DNA of 64,000 nt from Desulfotomaculum nigrificans DSM 574 (GTDB lineage Bacteria; Bacillota; Desulfotomaculia; Desulfotomaculales; Desulfotomaculaceae): assembly GCF_000189755.2 (NCBI RefSeq), contig NZ_KI912183.1:238366-302365 (forward strand). Reading direction: 5' to 3'. Below the pieces are notes generated by a model, which saw only the letters and a program-made list of their open reading frames with translations, was not told the origin of the DNA and ran no database searches. Made by a program: the position numbers and the translations under genes. This document shows positions 19,297-28,760 of this stretch, in pieces; position 1 is the first letter of the stretch, and each line of letters begins with the position of its first letter.

Positions 19297-19686
19297 ATGG
19301 CTAACAGAACCAATTTTGGTGAACAAAGCATAGGTGCTTATCGCTTAAAAGAGATGCATGATGCTCAGTACCCTGGTGGTGTAGTGGTTGACCCTACGCC
19401 CATAACAGCAGGAGAGGAAGTAGTGGTCTTTTATAATGGTCTTTTGGCCCAAAGCGGGGCGGACGAAGTATATGTGCACTGTGGCTTTGGTGACAATGAC
19501 CAATGGAAATCCGTGCAAGATCTGCGGATGGCCAAAACCGGTTGGGGTTGGGTTAAATCAATGACTATGCCGGATACGCCTACCCGTTTTAATTTCTGCT
19601 TCCATGACAGTGCTCAGAACTGGGATAATAACAACGGACACAACTGGAGTTTTCAAGTCCACGATGGGCAAATGAACAAACATTAA
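19297..19686 (+). CDS. Stand-alone starch-binding module (CBM25/53-like)
   Basis: A 129-residue protein made of a single carbohydrate-binding module. GEEVVVFYNGLLAQSGADEV, YVHCGFGDNDQW and the aromatic run MAKTGWGWVKSMTMPD, then FNFCFHDSAQNWDNNNGHNW, match the pattern of alpha-glucan-binding CBM25/53 domains found in starch synthases and amylases. There is no signal peptide and no catalytic domain, so it is cytoplasmic. Start ATG 19297 follows AGGAGGTG. It precedes a glycosyltransferase and lies near a GH57 enzyme, suggesting it targets proteins to glycogen. It has its own terminator. Confidence 0.7.
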   Translation: MANRTNFGEQSIGAYRLKEMHDAQYPGGVVVDPTPITAGEEVVVFYNGLLAQSGADEVYVHCGFGDNDQWKSVQDLRMAKTGWGWVKSMTMPDTPTRFNFCFHDSAQNWDNNNGHNWSFQVHDGQMNKH

Positions 19687-19696
19687 CAACAACATA

Positions 19697-19729
19697 TACC
19701 CCTACCGCCCGGTGGGGGATTTTTTTGTT
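19697..19729 (+). terminator. Terminator after the CBM gene
   Basis: CCCCTACC (19699-19706) pairs with GGTGGGGG (19711-19718), one wobble, then seven T. Confidence 0.85.
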
Positions 19730-19799
19730 CATATTATTAGACAAAATGGAAAAAATAATCAGGTAATTTTCAACAGTTATGAGAAAGGTGTGTGGCAAT

Positions 19800-21023
19800 T
19801 TGAGGGTTGTTGTATTTTCCTGGGAATACCCGCCTATTAGTGTAGGTGGCCTGGCCCAGCACGTTTTTGATTTAACCCAGGCCATGGCTAAACAAGGTGA
19901 TGATATTCATGTAATAACCCGGGGTAACGGAAGTATACCTGATTTTGAAAATGTCCAGGGTGTTAAAGTTTACCGGGTAAATCCATTTAAAGTTTCATCT
20001 ACTGATTTTGTTACTTGGGTCATGCAATTAAATATGGCCATGCTGGAAACAGTCATCCCACTGTTAAACGAATTAGATGTTGAAATTATCCATGCCCATG
20101 ATTGGTTGGTGGCATATGCGGCTAAGGTTTGCAAGCATGCCTATCACATCCCTCTGATTTCTACCATCCATGCCACCGAGTGGGGTAGGCATAACGGTTT
20201 GCATAATGATATGCAAAGACATATCAGTGACATTGAATGGTGGTTAACCTATGAATCCTGGCGGGTTATTTGTTGCAGTCATTATATGCACGGAGAGTTA
20301 AGGCATGTTTTTCAATTGCCCGCGGATAAAATTAGAATAATTCCCAACGGTGTTAATCCGGGGAATTTTAAATTCAGCGCCGATACTACATACCATAGAG
20401 ATACCTATGCGGCTCCGGATGAGAAAATAGTCTATTACGTGGGGCGCCTGGTGCCTGAAAAAGGGGTGCAGGTACTGTTGGATGCTGTTCCTAAAATTCT
20501 TTATTACCACCCTAAGACTAAATTTGTTATTGCCGGTACCGGACCTTTTGCCGATGAATTAAAGAATAAGGCCAATCAAATGGGTATTGGCCACAAAGTT
20601 TATTTTACCGGTTACGTCAATGATTTAGCCCGCAATAGCTTATATCATTATGCGGATGTGGCGGTCTTTCCCAGTCTATATGAACCCTTTGGTATTGTGG
20701 CACTGGAGGCAATGGCGGCTCAGACGCCGGTGGTTGTTTCAGATACAGGTGGTCTGGGTGAAATCATTCATCACGGGGTAAATGGTATGAAGGCCTATAC
20801 CGGCAATGCCAATTCTTTGGCCGATAATATTTTACATTGTCTGATGGATCCTGTGTCCGCCCGGCGCATGCGTGAACAAGCCTACCGCGATGTGCTGGAG
20901 CAATATAACTGGGACAATATTGCCAGGGAAACCAAAAAAGTTTATCAAGAAATTATAAATGAGAATCGCCATACCCATTGGCAGCGGGTAGAGCATAAAA
21001 ATACCAAATTCATGCAACAATAA
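19800..21023 (+). CDS. Glycosyltransferase, glycogen synthase-like (GT4/GT5 type)
   Basis: A 407-residue retaining GT-B glycosyltransferase. The N-terminus [20 protein letters not shown] is the glycine-rich acceptor loop of glycogen/starch-synthase-like enzymes; [10 protein letters not shown] and [16 protein letters not shown] (the E-x7-E donor motif) mark the C-terminal nucleotide-sugar domain. TTG 19800 is preferred over ATG 19779 because GAAAGGTG precedes it at the right distance. The flanking starch-binding module, nucleotidyltransferase and GH57 gene suggest alpha-glucan synthesis; the donor (ADP- or UDP-glucose) cannot be told. Confidence 0.85.
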   Translation: MRVVVFSWEYPPISVGGLAQHVFDLTQAMAKQGDDIHVITRGNGSIPDFENVQGVKVYRVNPFKVSSTDFVTWVMQLNMAMLETVIPLLNELDVEIIHAHDWLVAYAAKVCKHAYHIPLISTIHATEWGRHNGLHNDMQRHISDIEWWLTYESWRVICCSHYMHGELRHVFQLPADKIRIIPNGVNPGNFKFSADTTYHRDTYAAPDEKIVYYVGRLVPEKGVQVLLDAVPKILYYHPKTKFVIAGTGPFADELKNKANQMGIGHKVYFTGYVNDLARNSLYHYADVAVFPSLYEPFGIVALEAMAAQTPVVVSDTGGLGEIIHHGVNGMKAYTGNANSLADNILHCLMDPVSARRMREQAYRDVLEQYNWDNIARETKKVYQEIINENRHTHWQRVEHKNTKFMQQ

Positions 21024-21055
21024 TAAGGATTGTTCCGTTAAGGAGGGATCCTTTC

Positions 21056-23524
21056 ATGAAAGCAATTATTATGGCCGGTGGTGAGGGGACAAGGCTTAGA
21101 CCCTTAACCTGCGGCCGGCCCAAGCCCATGATGCCGGTGGTTAACCGGCCCATGATGGAACATATTGTGGATTTATTAAAAAGGCACGGTATTAATGAAA
21201 TAGGGGTAACCCTGCAATATCTTCCTGATGCCATTAGGGACTACTTTGGTAGCGGTTCTGAATTTGGTGTGCATATGCGCTACTATGTGGAGAAAGTTCC
21301 CCTGGGCACGGCAGGTAGTGTAAAAAATGCCCAGCAATTTTTGGATGAAACCTTTGTGGTCATTAGTGGTGATGCTCTTACCGATTTGGATCTGAGCCAG
21401 GCCATGGAGTTTCATCGGCAAAAGGGGGCCATGGCCACTTTGGTGCTAACACCGGTGGATTGTCCTTTGGAATACGGGGTAGTAATTACCGATCAAGATG
21501 GGAGAATTACGCAGTTTTTGGAAAAACCCGGCTGGGGAGAAGTCTTCAGTGATACCGTTAACACCGGTATCTATATACTGGAACCGGAAGTATTAAATTA
21601 TTTTGAGCCGGGGCAAAAGTTTGATTTCAGTAAAGATTTGTTTCCCCTATTGTTAAAGGAAAAACAACCTTTGTATGGTACGGTATTGGCGGGTTATTGG
21701 TGCGACATAGGTAACTTACAACAATATGTGCAAGCTCACCAGGATTGCCTGACCGGCAAAGCAGCGATCAAGATTCCCGGTACGGAAATTGCACCCGGTA
21801 TTTGGATTGGTGAGAATACCCGGATAGACCGGGAGGCACAAATTAACGGACCTGTTTTAATTGGGGACAATTGCCTCATCGGGCCTGGAGCAGTTATCGA
21901 TGCCTATTCTGTAATTGGTAACGGTTGTATGGTGCAAGAACAGGCCACCCTTAAACGAAGTGTGGTATGGGATAATGTATACATTGGTCCCAAGTCAGCC
22001 ATTCGGGGAGCGGTAATTGGCAGCAGGGTCAAAGTAAATGCCAATGCAGCTGTCTACGAAGGTTCCGTGGTGGGTAGTGATTCTGTACTTAAGGAACGCT
22101 GCTTGCTGAAACCGGACGTTAAGCTATGGCCGGGTAAGGTGGTAGAAACCGGGGCCACCGTGGGAAGCAGTCTGGTCTGGGGTACGGCTAAGTCCAGGTC
22201 TTTGTTTGGTATAGAAGGGATTACGGGCTTAACTAATATTGACATCACCCCGGAATTTGCCTGCCGGTTGGGTGCTGCCCACGGGAGTAATTTAGGCATT
22301 GCCGCCAGGGTGGGTGTATCCAGTGATAGTTATGCGGCTTCCCGCATGATTAAAAAAGCCTTGATTTGCGGGCTGCAATCTGCCGGTGCGGAAGTGCTGG
22401 ATTTTGGTGACGGTATTACTCCCATGCATCGCTTTGCGGTAAGGACATATAACTGCCAGGCGGGACTTCATGTCCGTTTATCTTCTCAACGATCCGACAA
22501 ATTAAATATCTTATTCACCGATGCCAAGGGAGCCAACATCTCCCGGGGGCAAGAGCGAAAAATTGAAAATACCCTGGCCAGGGAAGATTTTAGGCGGGTA
22601 GAGGCCCGGCAGATTAAGCCTGTTCGGACAGTCGAGGGGGTGGCCCAGTCCTATGCCCGGGATCTGATTAAGGATATCAATGCCGATATACTTAAACAAA
22701 ACAGACCACACCTGACATTACTATATGACCGGGCCAACCTTGAACATATTGTGTCAACAGCACTGTCAGCTTTAGGCATCGCAGCAGATAATTTAGATTT
22801 GCCACGAGAATCCGGTATTCCCCACCATTGGTCAGCCTATGAGGAACTGTTAAGTGACTTAACCAGGGCCGTCCGGGAGAAGGGATCAGCTGCAGGGGCG
22901 ATTATAGATCCCAACGGCGACCGATTAATCATTGTTGATGGACAAGGAAATGTAATCAGTGAGGATAAATTAACCGCTCTTATTTCCTTAATCATACTTA
23001 AAGAACAGGCCGGTCCGGTTATAGTTCCGGTCACTGCCCCCCGGGCCATTGATGAATTGGCCAGGCGTTATAAAGGGACGGTAATCCGGACTAAAACCTC
23101 TCAGCAAGACTTTATTAACAAAATCATGAATCATGGTTTTCAGACAGATGGTCAATTACAGCGGTATTTAATGAACTTTGATGCCTTATCTGCCCTGCTC
23201 CGGATTATTGATTTCTGTGCCAGGAAAGGTCTTACCCTGCAGGAATTGGTGGCCGAAATACCGGATTTCTTCCTGCATAAAAGGGAAGTGCAAGTTCCCT
23301 GGGAAGCTAAGGGCCGGGTCATTAGAAAACTTATTGAGGAACAGAGCGGAAAATTGGAGTTACTGGACGGGGTTAAGGTTTACCACCCCAACGGCTGGGC
23401 GCTGGTTTTACCTGATCCGGAGGAACCGGTGTGCCGGTTATTTACAGAAGGATTAAACATGGAAATAGCCGAAGAATTAACAGATTTATATACCAGAAAG
23501 ATTAATGAAATTGCCGGTGCCTAA
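21056..23524 (+). CDS. Sugar-1-phosphate nucleotidyltransferase/phosphomannomutase-like fusion
   Basis: An 822-residue fusion. Residues 1-235 are a nucleotidyltransferase ([20 protein letters not shown] signature, [18 protein letters not shown]). Residues 250-370 are left-handed beta-helix hexapeptide repeats. Residues 385-820 are a phosphohexomutase-like domain. In that last part the catalytic loop, normally TASHNP, reads RLSSQRSDK and the metal loop DxDGDR reads DPNGDR, so mutase activity is doubtful and a regulatory role is possible. Annotated relatives are called mannose-1-phosphate guanylyltransferase; glucose-1-phosphate is also possible given the polysaccharide neighbours. Confidence 0.85.
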   Translation: MKAIIMAGGEGTRLRPLTCGRPKPMMPVVNRPMMEHIVDLLKRHGINEIGVTLQYLPDAIRDYFGSGSEFGVHMRYYVEKVPLGTAGSVKNAQQFLDETFVVISGDALTDLDLSQAMEFHRQKGAMATLVLTPVDCPLEYGVVITDQDGRITQFLEKPGWGEVFSDTVNTGIYILEPEVLNYFEPGQKFDFSKDLFPLLLKEKQPLYGTVLAGYWCDIGNLQQYVQAHQDCLTGKAAIKIPGTEIAPGIWIGENTRIDREAQINGPVLIGDNCLIGPGAVIDAYSVIGNGCMVQEQATLKRSVVWDNVYIGPKSAIRGAVIGSRVKVNANAAVYEGSVVGSDSVLKERCLLKPDVKLWPGKVVETGATVGSSLVWGTAKSRSLFGIEGITGLTNIDITPEFACRLGAAHGSNLGIAARVGVSSDSYAASRMIKKALICGLQSAGAEVLDFGDGITPMHRFAVRTYNCQAGLHVRLSSQRSDKLNILFTDAKGANISRGQERKIENTLAREDFRRVEARQIKPVRTVEGVAQSYARDLIKDINADILKQNRPHLTLLYDRANLEHIVSTALSALGIAADNLDLPRESGIPHHWSAYEELLSDLTRAVREKGSAAGAIIDPNGDRLIIVDGQGNVISEDKLTALISLIILKEQAGPVIVPVTAPRAIDELARRYKGTVIRTKTSQQDFINKIMNHGFQTDGQLQRYLMNFDALSALLRIIDFCARKGLTLQELVAEIPDFFLHKREVQVPWEAKGRVIRKLIEEQSGKLELLDGVKVYHPNGWALVLPDPEEPVCRLFTEGLNMEIAEELTDLYTRKINEIAGA

Positions 23525-23547
23525 TCTTCATAGGTTAGGCACTTTTT
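23517..23547 (+). terminator. Terminator overlapping the fusion gene stop
   Basis: GTGCCTAA (23517-23524, containing the stop codon) pairs with TTAGGCAC (23535-23542), followed by TTTTT. Confidence 0.85.
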
Positions 23548-23647
23548 ATCTAATAAATTTTAGTTGCTGACGATAATAACAAGGAAAAATTTTGTCCCTG
23601 TCGAATTTAAGTACATAAATTCACAAGCCCGAGAGGAGTTGGGTAAT

Positions 23648-24850
23648 ATGCCGGGGATATATGATGATCCATATATCTTTCAATTTCGCTCTAATGTAAT
23701 CGGCAGCATAAAAGAGAACGGCAAAATGGGAGTTTTACTGGAGAACACCATTTTTTACCCGGAGGGCGGAGGGCAGCCGTCGGACCGGGGTACCATGGTA
23801 TCGGCCCGGCGCTGCTATGAAGTAGTCCATGTGGAACAGAGACCGGAAGGAATTGTCCACTGGTTGGCCGGGACCAGCGTGCCGGAAAATGGCGCCAGTG
23901 TTTTAATGAGTATAGATGCGGATAGGCGCCAGGATCATATGCAGCAACACCATGGGCAGCATATTATTTCAGCTATTTTTGAGCAAAAGTATGGCTGGGA
24001 TACCGTTGGTTTTCATTTAGGAGAGGAAACCAGCACCATTGATTTAACTACGGACAAGATACCGTTGCATGTGTTACAGGAGGTTGAAGAGGAAGCAAAC
24101 CGGGTGGTAATGGAGAATCTGCCGGTTAAAATTGAAACCTATGATCGGGAACAGCTTAACCCGGCGTTGTTAAAGAAAGTTCCTCCGGATCAAGAAAAGG
24201 TTCGCCTGGTTACTATATCAGGTATCGATGAGAATGCTTGCTGCGGCACACATCCCCGGGCCACCGGCGAGGTAGGACCGGTTAAACTGCTTAAGACCGA
24301 AAAAGTACGGGGTAATACCAGGCTGCATTTTATTTGTGGTTTGCGGACTATTCGTTGGATAAGGCAAACTGCCGAAACATTGCGGAGTATTGAAGATGCC
24401 GTAGGGGCTGTCGGTAGTGAGGCCATTACCAGGATTAATAATCGGGAAGCGGAACTTAAAAAACTACAGAAGGAACGTAAGGAATTACTAACTTTTAAAT
24501 ACCGTCATTTAGCCGACCAACTAAAGGAACAAGCACTTTTCATCGGAGACACTTATTTAATAAGCGTGCAACATTTTCCGGATGGTGACATGGAATTAAT
24601 CCGTGGTGTAGCCGCCATCTGGTGTGAGCAACCCCAACGGGTAGCGGTATTGACCGCTGGCACCGGACCCTTTGATGTAGTGATGGCCCGCGGTGCGGAG
24701 GTAGCCCCAGCCATGAACCAACTGGCAGCCCAGGTCTGGCCTATCCTCAAGGGTAAAGGTGGTGGCAGTGCCGATTTAGTGCAGGGGAAAGCACAAGAAC
24801 TGCCTGCAGAACAGCTCAATTCCTTAGTAAAAGATTTTTTCGGTGGATAA
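23648..24850 (+). CDS. Alanyl-tRNA editing protein (AlaX-L type, DHHA1)
   Basis: A 400-residue stand-alone trans-editing hydrolase that clears Ser- or Gly-mischarged tRNA(Ala). It lacks the synthetase catalytic domain. The zinc/editing site is visible as HHGQH near residue 102 and CCGTH near residue 200; ENTIFYPEGGGQPSDRG is the threonyl/alanyl second-additional-domain signature. The C-terminal half has a coiled coil and a DHHA1 domain ending KGGGSADLVQG. ATG 23648 follows GAGAGGAG; the upstream in-frame extension from 23564 is unlikely to be translated. It is convergent with trmL. Confidence 0.88.
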   Translation: MPGIYDDPYIFQFRSNVIGSIKENGKMGVLLENTIFYPEGGGQPSDRGTMVSARRCYEVVHVEQRPEGIVHWLAGTSVPENGASVLMSIDADRRQDHMQQHHGQHIISAIFEQKYGWDTVGFHLGEETSTIDLTTDKIPLHVLQEVEEEANRVVMENLPVKIETYDREQLNPALLKKVPPDQEKVRLVTISGIDENACCGTHPRATGEVGPVKLLKTEKVRGNTRLHFICGLRTIRWIRQTAETLRSIEDAVGAVGSEAITRINNREAELKKLQKERKELLTFKYRHLADQLKEQALFIGDTYLISVQHFPDGDMELIRGVAAIWCEQPQRVAVLTAGTGPFDVVMARGAEVAPAMNQLAAQVWPILKGKGGGSADLVQGKAQELPAEQLNSLVKDFFGG

Positions 24851-24880
24851 CAGAAGTCCCTGCGGCTAGATAGCAAACCA
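24847..24880. repeat. Dispersed repeat, copy 2
   Basis: The inverse of 7932-7966, with one substitution and one deletion. It begins at the stop codon of the alaX-type gene and ends where a terminator hairpin begins. Confidence 0.75.
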
Positions 24881-24910
24881 ATGAGGCTGCCCTTTGGGTC
24901 AGCCTCATTT
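24881..24910. terminator. Hairpin between convergent alaX-type gene and trmL
   Basis: ATGAGGCTG (24881-24889) pairs perfectly with CAGCCTCAT (24900-24908), with no strong T tail. The right arm contains the trmL stop codon. Confidence 0.55.
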
Positions 24911-25363
24911 CATGTTGGGAAAACCCAGTTGGCGCAGAGCTTCATAAAGAGCAATGGCAACTGAGTTGGATAAATTCAAAGAACGCACCGTCTCCAGCAT
25001 AGGGATACGTAAACAATAGTCTGGATTTTGGCTTAATACTTCCCTGGGTAAGCCGGCGGTTTCTTTACCAAAGACCAGAAAATCATCAGGCCGGTACTGC
25101 ACCCGGTGATGGGGCTTGCCGCCTTTGGTGGTAAAATACCAAAATCTCCCGTTAGGATATTGCTCCTGAAGTTCCTGCAAGCTATCGTGATAATGTAAAT
25201 CTAACAGGTGCCAGTAATCCAACCCGGCCCGCTTTAAGTGTCGGTCATCGGTGGAGAATCCTAACGGTCTAACTAAATGTAAACTGGCTCCGGTGACTGA
25301 ACAGGTGCGGGCAATGTTACCGGTATTGGCTGGGATTTCAGGCTCCACTAAAACGATATGCAT
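24905..25363 (-). CDS. trmL: tRNA (cytidine(34)-2'-O)-methyltransferase TrmL
   Basis: A 152-residue SPOUT methyltransferase that 2'-O-methylates the wobble base of tRNA-Leu isoacceptors, including the CAA anticodon type encoded in this window. Motifs: MHIVLVEPEIPANTGNIART at the N-terminus, FGKETAGLP (motif 2) and RIPMLETVRSLNLSNSVAIA (trefoil-knot motif 3). The length fits the minimal YibK form. Its start overlaps the nth stop by one base, so trmL, nth and the CoA-binding gene form one minus-strand operon. Confidence 0.93.
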   Translation of the reverse strand: MHIVLVEPEIPANTGNIARTCSVTGASLHLVRPLGFSTDDRHLKRAGLDYWHLLDLHYHDSLQELQEQYPNGRFWYFTTKGGKPHHRVQYRPDDFLVFGKETAGLPREVLSQNPDYCLRIPMLETVRSLNLSNSVAIALYEALRQLGFPNMK

Positions 25364-26034
25364 TACTTATTCTCTCCCTTTTGCTTACCGGCCGTTGGAC
25401 ACAATTCCTTTAAACAACATTCCCAACAGCGGGGGTTACGGGCATCACAAACCCGTCTGCCGTGATAGATTATTTGATGGTGGGCACGCTGCCATAGTTC
25501 CGGCGGAAACAGGGCACACAGGTCCTGTTCTGTTTGCTCTGGAGTCTTCCCCTGGGATAAACCTAAACGGCGGGCTACCCGGTGCACGTGGGTGTCCACC
25601 GGAAAGGTGTGGTGACCAAAGGCCACACCCAGGATAACATTGGCGGTTTTTCGCCCCACCCCGGGTAATTTTTCTAATGTTTCCCGGTTTTCAGGTACCT
25701 TACCGCCATATTTGTCCACCAATATTTTGCTGGCTTCAACGATAAACTTACTTTTATTGCGAAAAAGACCACACCCTTTAATGTCCTCGGCCAACTGCTC
25801 CGGGGTCAGTCGAGCAAAATCCTCGGGGGTTCGGTATTTTTTAAACAGCTTGGCCGTTATCTTATTAACCTGTGCATCTGTACTCTGGGCAGACAAAATG
25901 ACAGCCACCATTAATTCAAAGGGTGTGGAGAATTTTAGGTCAGTGGTTGCCTCCGGATAGGCCTCAGCTAAACGGCGGGCAATTAAATTAGCCCGGCGAA
26001 CAGTTGCCGGGTCCGGTTTCCTATCTTCCGCCAT
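25363..26034 (-). CDS. nth: Endonuclease III
   Basis: A 223-residue bifunctional DNA glycosylase/AP lyase that removes oxidised pyrimidines. The helix-hairpin-helix LPGVGRKTANVILG holds the catalytic lysine, and FPVDTHVHRVARRLGL holds the catalytic aspartate. The C-terminal cysteines follow the C-x6-C-x2-C-x5-C pattern of the [4Fe-4S] cluster. Start ATG at 26034 overlaps the stop of the upstream CoA-binding gene. Confidence 0.96.
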   Translation of the reverse strand: MAEDRKPDPATVRRANLIARRLAEAYPEATTDLKFSTPFELMVAVILSAQSTDAQVNKITAKLFKKYRTPEDFARLTPEQLAEDIKGCGLFRNKSKFIVEASKILVDKYGGKVPENRETLEKLPGVGRKTANVILGVAFGHHTFPVDTHVHRVARRLGLSQGKTPEQTEQDLCALFPPELWQRAHHQIIYHGRRVCDARNPRCWECCLKELCPTAGKQKGENK

Positions 26035-26450
26035 TATTCTCCCAGGAGCCGGGCATGTTCGATCTTTATACAGCGGTCCTGAACAAAAGTAATACCTGCC
26101 CTGGTGGCAATTTGGGCGGCTTCCTCATTGGCGATCCCTAACTGCAGCCAGATAGCCTTAGGTTTTAAAGATACGGCTTGCTCCACCACCGGAGGTGTAT
26201 CTTCACTTTTCCGGAAAACATTAACCAGATCAATCTGGTCCGGAATATCCGCCAGAGTTTTATAGGCTTTTTCACCCAGCACTTCGGTTACCCGGGGATG
26301 TACCGGAATAATTCGGTAGCCGTGCTGTTGCAGGTAATTTGCCACTTTAAAACTATCACGTTGGGGTTTGTCCGATAAACCGACAATGGCAATGGTGCGG
26401 CAGTTATTTAACAGTTCTTTAATGGTTTGATCGTCAGGATTGTTGTACAA
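26034..26450 (-). CDS. CoA-binding (YccU-type) protein
   Basis: A 138-residue single-domain Rossmann protein of the CoA_binding_2 family. RTIAIVGLSDKPQRDSFKVA is the nucleotide loop; RIIPVHPRVTEVLGEKAYKTL and KAIWLQLGIANEEAAQIA are typical of the family. The start is TTG at 26450 with AAGGAGG nine bases upstream. It is the first gene of the CoA-binding/nth/trmL operon. The biological role of these small proteins is unclear. Confidence 0.85.
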   Translation of the reverse strand: MYNNPDDQTIKELLNNCRTIAIVGLSDKPQRDSFKVANYLQQHGYRIIPVHPRVTEVLGEKAYKTLADIPDQIDLVNVFRKSEDTPPVVEQAVSLKPKAIWLQLGIANEEAAQIATRAGITFVQDRCIKIEHARLLGE

Positions 26451-26568
26451 TCTTTTGTACCTCCTTGTATTAAATTATGTTGACCCCCATTTTTACCTCA
26501 TGCTAAAGTATTAATGTACTTATTATGCCATAGTTTGCTAAGCACAAGTCAATTACAGGAGTGAGATT

Positions 26569-26856
26569 ATGGCAGCGGTATTGTTGGCGGTGGCTCTGGG
26601 AGTTCTGGTGGGCCACCTAAATTTATTTCCTTATGGACAAAAGACCATCAATAAGTTAACCACGACCTGCCTTTTAGTCATGTTGTTAGCCATGGGAGCT
26701 AATCTGGGAGCCAATGATAAATTGCTGGCCGATTTAACCCGTATTGGCTGGCAAGCCCTGGTGTTGGCCCTTGGCAGTGTAGTAGGCAGTGTTTTACTGG
26801 TACGGGCTGCCGAAAAGCGGATTAGCGAGCAACTTAAGCAGGACGAGGAAGCCTAG
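26569..26856 (+). CDS. LysO-family N-terminal half protein
   Basis: A 95-residue protein with three hydrophobic segments (about 1-20, 27-48 and 60-80) and LLAMGANLGAND, resembling the N-terminal domain of the Lys_export (LysO, DUF340) family. E. coli LysO is a single chain of about 299 residues; here the family is split into this gene and the 199-residue gene at 27064. Together they total 294 residues. Start ATG 26569 has CAGGAGTGAG upstream. Lysine export is inferred. Confidence 0.75.
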   Translation: MAAVLLAVALGVLVGHLNLFPYGQKTINKLTTTCLLVMLLAMGANLGANDKLLADLTRIGWQALVLALGSVVGSVLLVRAAEKRISEQLKQDEEA

Positions 26857-26862
26857 CCCCAA

Positions 26863-27010
26863 GGGGTATTCCTATAGGATCCTGTTGTTTGCCTAGGGGG
26901 TATTTCTTTTTGGTCCTGTTGTTAGATATTATTATTTCATTAAGGTCATATAATGACAAGACCCAAAAGTAATACCATTAAGGCCAACAACAAGACCTAA
27001 AGTAATACCC
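26863..27010. repeat. Palindromic heptamer-repeat element B
   Basis: GGTATTTCTTTTTGGTCCTG (from 26899) is inversely matched by GACCTAAAGTAATACC (ending 27009). A second related left end, GGGGTATTCCTATAGG, starts at 26863, and an internal right end, GACCCAAAAGTAATACC, ends near 26977. The element lies between the two lysO halves and shares its termini with elements A and C. Confidence 0.65.
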
Positions 27011-27063
27011 TTGAGACTAGCGACTAGACCATCAAGTAGTGCCTATAAGAAGGAGCGATTGTT

Positions 27064-27663
27064 ATGACCTGGATTATCCTGGGGTCAGTGGCTCTAGGCA
27101 TTGCCCTGGGCCATTGGGTGGTGCCCCCGCATTATGCCCATTATCTGGATACTGTAACTACATCTGCTTTATATCTTTTACTTTTCGGTATTGGTATTGA
27201 CTTAGGCCGCCAGCGGGAAGTATGGTTAAAACTATGGCACATGGGCTGGCGTATATTGTTTTTACCTCTGTTGGTGGCGGTGGGTAGTCTGACCGGAGCG
27301 GCGGTTTCCGGGTTTATACTGGGACTTCCTTTTAATGAATCCACTGCCATTGGGGCAGGATTTGGTTGGTACAGCCTGTCCGGGGTATTGATCAGCCAAA
27401 TTTATAACGTGGAAACAGGTGCCCTGGCTTTTATTACCAATGTGGTCAGAGAGTTGTTAACCTTTATTTCTGTACCGCTGGTGGCTCGTTATATTGGCCG
27501 ACTTTCGGCTGTGGCTCCCGGCGGGGCCACCACCATGGATACTACTTTACCTATCATTACTAAATCAACCGGTGCCGATATGGCGGTCATTGCCTTTATC
27601 AATGGTTCTGTTTTAACCACCCTGGTTCCCGTGCTGGTGCCGTTCTTTATCGGGCTTAAATGA
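27064..27663 (+). CDS. LysO-family C-terminal half protein (lysine exporter)
   Basis: A 199-residue membrane protein with five or six hydrophobic segments and the family blocks ALYLLLFGIGIDLGRQ, GAGFGWYSLSGVLISQIYN and IITKSTGADMAVIAFINGS. It matches the C-terminal domain of LysO. ATG 27064 follows AAGGAGCG. It is probably functional together with the 95-residue protein as a two-chain transporter, separated from it by a 200-base repeat-rich gap. Confidence 0.85.
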   Translation: MTWIILGSVALGIALGHWVVPPHYAHYLDTVTTSALYLLLFGIGIDLGRQREVWLKLWHMGWRILFLPLLVAVGSLTGAAVSGFILGLPFNESTAIGAGFGWYSLSGVLISQIYNVETGALAFITNVVRELLTFISVPLVARYIGRLSAVAPGGATTMDTTLPIITKSTGADMAVIAFINGSVLTTLVPVLVPFFIGLK

Positions 27664-27724
27664 CCCCAATTTGAATTCCCTAAAGATATTACCACACTTA
27701 TAGCTGTTTTTTCCAGTCCTGATG

Positions 27725-27957
27725 TTATCCCACCAGGCCCCACTTACTGGCAAAGGTTTGAAAAGCCATATCCCTGTAGTAGGCCTCTTCGGTAATTGGC
27801 ACCGGCACTCCTTCACAGTTTTCCTTATATTCCCCTTATCCCCAAAACCCCTCTTTAATTCCAGCGCAAAATGTTTTATAAAGCCAAAATACCTGGGTAA
27901 TACTAAAAAAGCCTTGAAAATAAAAATTTCTACAGTTATTTTGCCCCGTTTGTTCAT
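27725..27957 (-). pseudogene. Small gene broken by a one-base frameshift
   Basis: Two frames join into one plausible protein. From ATG 27957 one frame reads MNKRGKITVEIFIF through HFALELKRGFGDKG. Another continues as EYKENCEGVPVPITEEAYYR to KWGLVG and a stop at 27725. Adding one base to the G run at 27832-27835 (four G, read on the minus strand) makes one 77-residue open frame. I do not recognise the family. It could be a pseudogene, a phase-variable gene or a sequencing error. This fills most of the gap between lysO and the DUF4912 gene. Confidence 0.45.
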
Positions 27958-28013
27958 AAAAATCGCTGAATCGCCTTGAACCAAAGTTTAAATCTGCCAA
28001 GGAGGGGTAAAAG

Positions 28014-28742
28014 ATGGACAACTTATGGCCCTGGGCTCTGGGGCTGGTGGTATTAATCCTGTTGGCAGCAGCTTTTCTGCCCATGAACAGGACACCTGCT
28101 GCCAAGAAATCAGAAGTGGCCAGGACGGAGTCCGATACGGAGTTTGCCGCCGAAGTAGCACCCCCGACTCCAAAAGTTAGCAGGGAGTCTCAGCATGAGA
28201 AAAAAGAAGCACCGGATGTCTTTATACCACACCATTATGATGTAGATCGATTGGTATTGGCCATTAAAGACCCCAACTGGATTTATGCCTACTGGGAGAT
28301 TTCCTCGGCCAAATATCATGATTTTGTGCATCGATATGGTCATGAGGCATGGGATAATTCACGACCGGTATTACGCATCTATGATGTAACTGGGAGTGGT
28401 GATTACTTAAACCCGTCTAATCTTTGCTTCCGGGAAATTTATCTGGATCCTTGGGCCGATAACTGGTTCATCGAAGTGGGCCGACCAAACAGAACTTTTT
28501 ACGCCGAGTTAGGGCGGGTTTTAGCCAATGGAGAGTTCATCCCGTTACTTTATTCCAATTTGATTACTACACCACCGGATGCCGTTTCTGATCGGATTGA
28601 TGAAGAATGGATGTGGATAGGGGGTATTTATCGGTATATCGGACGTGCCAACTATGGATTAAGCTCAACGATAATGTCGGAGAAACGTGCTGTTGAGGGT
28701 ACGATACCTTTTATGGGAAGTTCGCCCGGTGCGGAAAACTAA
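28014..28742 (+). CDS. DUF4912 domain membrane-anchored protein
   Basis: A 242-residue protein: an N-terminal transmembrane helix (about residues 6-24), a charged linker to residue 70, then a DUF4912 domain with YDVDRLVLAIKDPNWIYAYW, PVLRIYDVTG and WFIEVGRPNRTFYAELG. DUF4912 proteins often accompany GH57 and starch-active genes, as here, where the GH57 gene starts 18 bases later. Function unknown; probably part of the polysaccharide unit. AAGGAGGGG precedes ATG 28014. Confidence 0.8.
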   Translation: MDNLWPWALGLVVLILLAAAFLPMNRTPAAKKSEVARTESDTEFAAEVAPPTPKVSRESQHEKKEAPDVFIPHHYDVDRLVLAIKDPNWIYAYWEISSAKYHDFVHRYGHEAWDNSRPVLRIYDVTGSGDYLNPSNLCFREIYLDPWADNWFIEVGRPNRTFYAELGRVLANGEFIPLLYSNLITTPPDAVSDRIDEEWMWIGGIYRYIGRANYGLSSTIMSEKRAVEGTIPFMGSSPGAEN

Positions 28743-28760
28743 AGAGAGGGTGAAATTTGA

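Noticed and set aside
27836-28105. A minus-strand open frame across the DUF4912 gene start
   Set aside because: It is out of phase with the coherent small gene, and its upstream part is only the reverse of the DUF4912 ribosome site and membrane helix.
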